Shown here in pieces: positions 60,380 to 64,000 of a stretch of 64,000 bases of DNA; within the stretch, counting starts at the first letter, position 1; each line of letters opens with the position of its first letter. The position numbers and the translations under genes were made by a program. The notes under the pieces were generated by a model, which ran no database searches, was not told the origin of the DNA, and was given only the letters and a program-made list of their open reading frames with translations. This DNA is from Roridomyces roridus (Eukaryota > Basidiomycota > Agaricomycetes > Agaricales > Mycenaceae): assembly GCA_029378245.1 (NCBI GenBank), contig JARKIF010000027.1:310001-374000 (forward strand), read 5' to 3'.

Positions 60380-62460
60380 GAGAAGTTACCAGTTTTCTGT
60401 TCCCCACAGGGGCAAAACTCAGTCTTAGAATTCATTTGCTGTTTCAGAATATACCTCAACTCATTCTGCAAAGGACTGTCTCTCCAGAGTTGCTCCAAAT
60501 GTTGTGGTTCGAGAGTAATGAGTTCAACAAATCACAGATATCAAAATGATGGCAATGTTGGAGACAATCAACAAGTTTACATCTTTCTTTTGCACTCCCT
60601 ACCATGACAGCCCAAGAAAGTGGTGTGGTTAAATGTACAAGGATAGTAAGTGCAGCTGATTGTGAAAAGACCTGTCTCTTCAAAATGGTCCTCCACATCA
60701 TCGGACTTGCACTGGGCTGACTTGTTTTACAGGATATGAATGCTCCTGGAAGAGTGGAGGACCCAGGTCAAACCTTGAAGTTGAAAGGTTGAACATGGGA
60801 CCTCAGCACCTGGCCTTGGCCATTGCTCCGCACAGTGGCAACTACGATTCTTCTTCTTGCATCAATGCATGATAGTGACCCGTGTTTGACGTTTGACCCG
60901 TGTAATGGACAATTGTTTCACAGACCCGAGCTAAGTGGTGATGGGAATGCCCGGTGATTTTGATGGCAGCTTTGTCTGTGGTTGGTTCACAGAGCGGTTG
61001 TGTTCCAACTTTCCAAAGCCCATAACTTTCTTTCCTCACACATTATAAAAATTCTGAGTAGGCAGATAGTGCTCAATTGTTTCAAAAAATGGTGTGGAAT
61101 ATCCGGCTCTTTGAAATTTCACCGTTGGATTAAAATGCAGCTGTACAGCAAATTGATTCAGTACTCCAGAGCATGTATTTCTGTGAGCCCTTTAGTCCAC
61201 GCAATTCATACACCCTTTCTCGACAAATTACCCTGCAAGATCCAAAAATTTCCTGCAAGCGTTGAAAAGTTATGGGCCTCCACATTCCTTGATTAATTTG
61301 GCATTCACACTGGGTTCGAGCCGCGCCTCGACTCAAGGGGCATTTTTTGGACCTGATTCTTGTTTTTGAAGCTGTATACTACTCCTGTAACCCATTTCTG
61401 ACCACACAAGTAGGGTACCACCGGCCCAATTCACAAAAACACCACATGTACCCCGATTTGATCCACACCCCTCTGGGACGCGAGAAACCACCCCTTGGTT
61501 GTCCAAAGGCTCTGGTGCCCTTCAGACCCACTTGAATGGAGTTTTTAACCTCATGGATGAGCCAGAGGCCTAGGTGTATTTCAAATTTTCAATGCAAGAG
61601 AAGGCCGTGTTGGAGGTACAAGCTGCGCGCGCCGCAGTTGATCTAGATAATATTTAAGTGACCGTGTTTCTCCGTGGTTTCTCCGTAGATTTCTCTTGAA
61701 GGCTGCGGCGCAGGCTCCGTAGTTAGTTACATAAGCCCTTTTGTACAGTATATAAGGCTCAGCTCGAATTCATGACCCTCGCGCGTTTGCGACGGGTTCC
61801 CTGCTATTAAGTTGTCCCCTCGGACTTGAAATCCAACAGGCCGTTCTTTGGGAGAGGATTGGTGTCAAGCAATGTCAGGGGAATAATGTGAGATCCCGGC
61901 TCGACGATGCGGATTTTTTGGTTTTGTGTATGAAGCGAGGTGGCAGAGGCAGTGTGGAAAGAGATAAACCGGAAGATGGAAGACAAGTGTTGATTCGTAG
62001 GCAAACATGTACAAATATGCCAACAGGATCAATACGCCATGTTGACGCCGTGCCCATCACCAAGCTAAGTCCAAGCGGGTTGAGCTGAAACAGTTATTTT
62101 GCCTGGCCGGCCGATGCCGAGAAAGGAGATATCAACGGCGAGGTTACGGCCCGCCGGGGCCCGGCAGCCGAGTCTTCAGCGGATCAAACAACAAGCATCC
62201 GTCGTTGGTTCCTGCAATGTTGCATCTGGGACCCGGTGGGATCATCCGGCACCTGTAGCTAGACAGCTCCGAAGGGGACGATCGCCGGTAAGTGGTCTGC
62301 GGCAAGTGCAGTCATGAAAGGACCTTGATTGAAACAGGCAATACCCTCGGCCCCACTCGGGACACCGCTGATCCACTGTGTGCCCCGGACAGGCCCTGGT
62401 CAAAAAGGACGATTCCTACTTATGTAAACGCACGTTAATCAATCTATTTCACTGCCACTG
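60380..62460. other. Intergenic region, no supported gene
   Basis: No frame longer than about 100 codons shows a recognisable motif. A TATA-like GTATATAAGG at about 61749 is followed by no convincing coding sequence. Confidence 0.4.
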
Positions 62461-62474
62461 ATGGACAAAAACGA

Positions 62475-62700
62475 AGATGCCTTGGGTAGCCAAACCTAAA
62501 GGTTCAGCAATGACATTGGAAGGAAAAGAAGCAAGTAAAGTTGGCAAGCAGGACTGGGAGATTCTAATTTCTCGGATGTACATTGACAAGTGACACTGAC
62601 AGAGACATCAATCAGTTTGTACACATTTGTTCTGATGCACACAAACGACAATGCCTTGGTTAGCCAAACCTAAAGGTTCAGCAATAACACGGGAAGGGGA
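62475..62700. repeat. Direct repeat pair 174 bases apart, shared with 13.04 kb
   Basis: TAGCCAAACCTAAAGGTTCA and adjoining bases occur at 62487-62509 and 62661-62683. Each is preceded by ATGCCTTGG and followed by a similar GGAAGG tail. The reverse complement is at 13041-13063, in the truncated hAT-like copy. This may be the internal part of a third member of that element family. Confidence 0.6.
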
Positions 62701-62787
62701 TTCATTGTATATGAAATAGAAGGAACTTGAAGAATTCAAATTCAAAGGCATTATCGGGCAGCGGATAGGCACAGTGATGTCAACAAG

Positions 62788-64000
62788 TCATGTATCCAGC
62801 AATTCCTCGCAAAACAAGACCCAAACTTCCTCCCAAAAAGCCCCAATCCTCTGGATCTCCTTGTCCTTATTCATCCGCGAGACGTAACACTCCAGGAGCG
62901 CCAGTCCTTGGAAGCGAGCCTGCAGAAGGATGAGCAAAGGCACGTTCCTAAATCCCCACCACCCAACGGTCCAGGCACCATCGCGGGGCGTCTGAGAAAA
63001 AATAAGTGGAAGAAGGCAAGAGAGAGAGAGAGAGAAAGACGCACGATGGTCAACTGACGCGATCTAGCACCATATTTGAGCCTCGGAGGCGTCAAAATTC
63101 GCGCCTGGACATTGAGCGGGCCAGCAGCGTGGTCGGCGTGCATCCCAAGAACATGGATACCAGCAATAATGCTGTTGAAGCGGTCGGCTAGTTTCTTGGT
63201 CGCAAAGTCGAGGACATCCTTGGTCTTCTCCGCAGACTATCAAAGGGAATGAGCGGAAGGAAGAAAGAGTCAAAAAAGAAGGTACTCACAACTTGCTTGC
63301 GCATGAGCTGGCCGCGAGGAACCTTGCACAACTCCGAAGAAAACGCGTGAGAGAAAGTCGACAAAAGAACAAAGAAAACTCACCCAAAGGAATAAGAGCA
63401 CCAGAGCCGACTTCAACACAAATCACGTCGGGGTACTGAAGCCGCTTGTTCTGCGTCTTAGCCAAGTACTCGGCAACAGTCATGCTTAGCCCTCGCGCAG
63501 CTGGAACGTGGGAGCCGACGTGCCCGCCTGGCTAAACTTCTTGATAATCCGCGGCGTCTGGACCTCGGCTCCACTAGCGTTGGTGTGGGTGGTGACGAGA
63601 CGGGTGCCGCTGATGAAGCGTTGGAGGCGGATACGCTCACAGTTGAGGAGGCCAAACTTGGGGGAGAGAGCGTTGGGTCGTTCTTGCCGATGTACTGAAG
63701 GTAAACGCCGAGGAGGCGGCCGGCCTTGTACACAGTACCGGTGGAGATGTGGACGTTGATGAGCATCTTGCCCATGGTGGGACGGATGGGCTGGAAGTAG
63801 CCACACCCTGGAAGAATGAGTTAGTGACGAAACTGATGACCAAGATGCACGATAACGCACAGAGCTGCAAGCCAGCCTGAGCACCAATGTCCTTGATCTC
63901 TCGCCGGTCGGAGAAGAAGGAGCGAACATTGAATGAATGGAAAGATGAGCATGGGCTGCAGGCGAGTGACGACGTTGAGAGCGGTAATGGTGGTGAGGAC
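62788..64000 (-). pseudogene. Argonaute, N-linker and PAZ region (runs off right edge, appears degenerate)
   Basis: On the minus strand, from the right edge inward: ALNVVTRLQPM, FFSDRREIKDIGAQAGLQLW, then CGYFQPIRPTMGKMLINVHI (linker-1 domain). The PAZ end follows: TVAEYLAKTQNKRLQYPDVI, ELCKVPRGQLMRKQ, and after it RILTPPRLKYGARSRQ and TPRDGAW. These are diagnostic Argonaute blocks. The MID and PIWI domains expected next are missing: after PRDGAW the frame diverges and stops at the complement of 62788-62790. The frame also breaks between FQLREG and LSMTVAEY (one base short, near 63487) and again at the PLELCK junction near 63330. It is therefore likely a truncated Argonaute relic. The N-terminus is outside the window. 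Confidence 0.75.

Overview
This window reads as nuclear DNA of a mushroom-forming basidiomycete (Agaricomycetes). Genes are split by many 45-60 base GT-AG introns. The recognisable products (DUF6534 membrane protein, indoleamine 2,3-dioxygenase, MYND and Zn2Cys6 proteins, DUF2828 protein, Argonaute) suit that group. There is an intron-containing tRNA-Gly and many small non-autonomous DNA transposons. There is no sign of bacterial operons, rRNA or CRISPR.

Layout. 1-2.3 kb: minus-strand gene of a repeated family ('copy A'), running off the left edge with a kinase domain. 2.9-6.6 kb: DUF6534 protein and indoleamine 2,3-dioxygenase, both minus strand. 8.3-12.7 kb: MYND protein, ABC half-transporter and DUF2828 protein, the last two damaged and joined by a deletion. 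12.7-16.4 kb: transposon remnants and a conserved upstream block. 16.5-19.7 kb: copy B. 19.9-26.7 kb: intact ABC transporter, protein phosphatase 1 inhibitor (Ypi1-like), GNAT acetyltransferase, tRNA-Gly and intact DUF2828 gene. 29.2-31.8 kb: copy C. 31.8-37.6 kb: transposon-rich, with an exact 1000-base tandem duplication. 37.7-38.5 kb: third, broken DUF2828 copy. 40.8-42.0 kb: broken MKK-like kinase. 43.6-46.1 kb: copy D. 47.8-50.7 kb: copy E. 50.9-57.1 kb: carboxylesterase plus a LINE-type RNase H region carrying two hAT-like insertions with target-site duplications. 57-62.7 kb: repeats and two U6-like sequences. 62.8-64 kb: part of a degenerate-looking Argonaute gene.

The central observation is the family A-E. 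All five share one N-terminal module of about 470 residues with nearly fixed intron positions, and each ends in a different output domain: protein kinase (A), two Zn2Cys6 clusters fused in frame to the body of the neighbouring MYND protein (B), one Zn2Cys6 cluster (C), a decayed Zn2Cys6 cluster plus a GATA finger (D), two zinc fingers of C2H2 type (E). I hand-spliced B, C, D and E to uninterrupted frames of 865, 756, 708 and 821 residues. B, D and E carry the same distal upstream motif containing CGG triplets, a form zinc-cluster regulators typically bind. I read this as a plug-and-play family of putative receptors or regulators that is expanding by segmental duplication and exon-level domain exchange. 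The function of the shared module is unknown to me. Its sensor role is inference.
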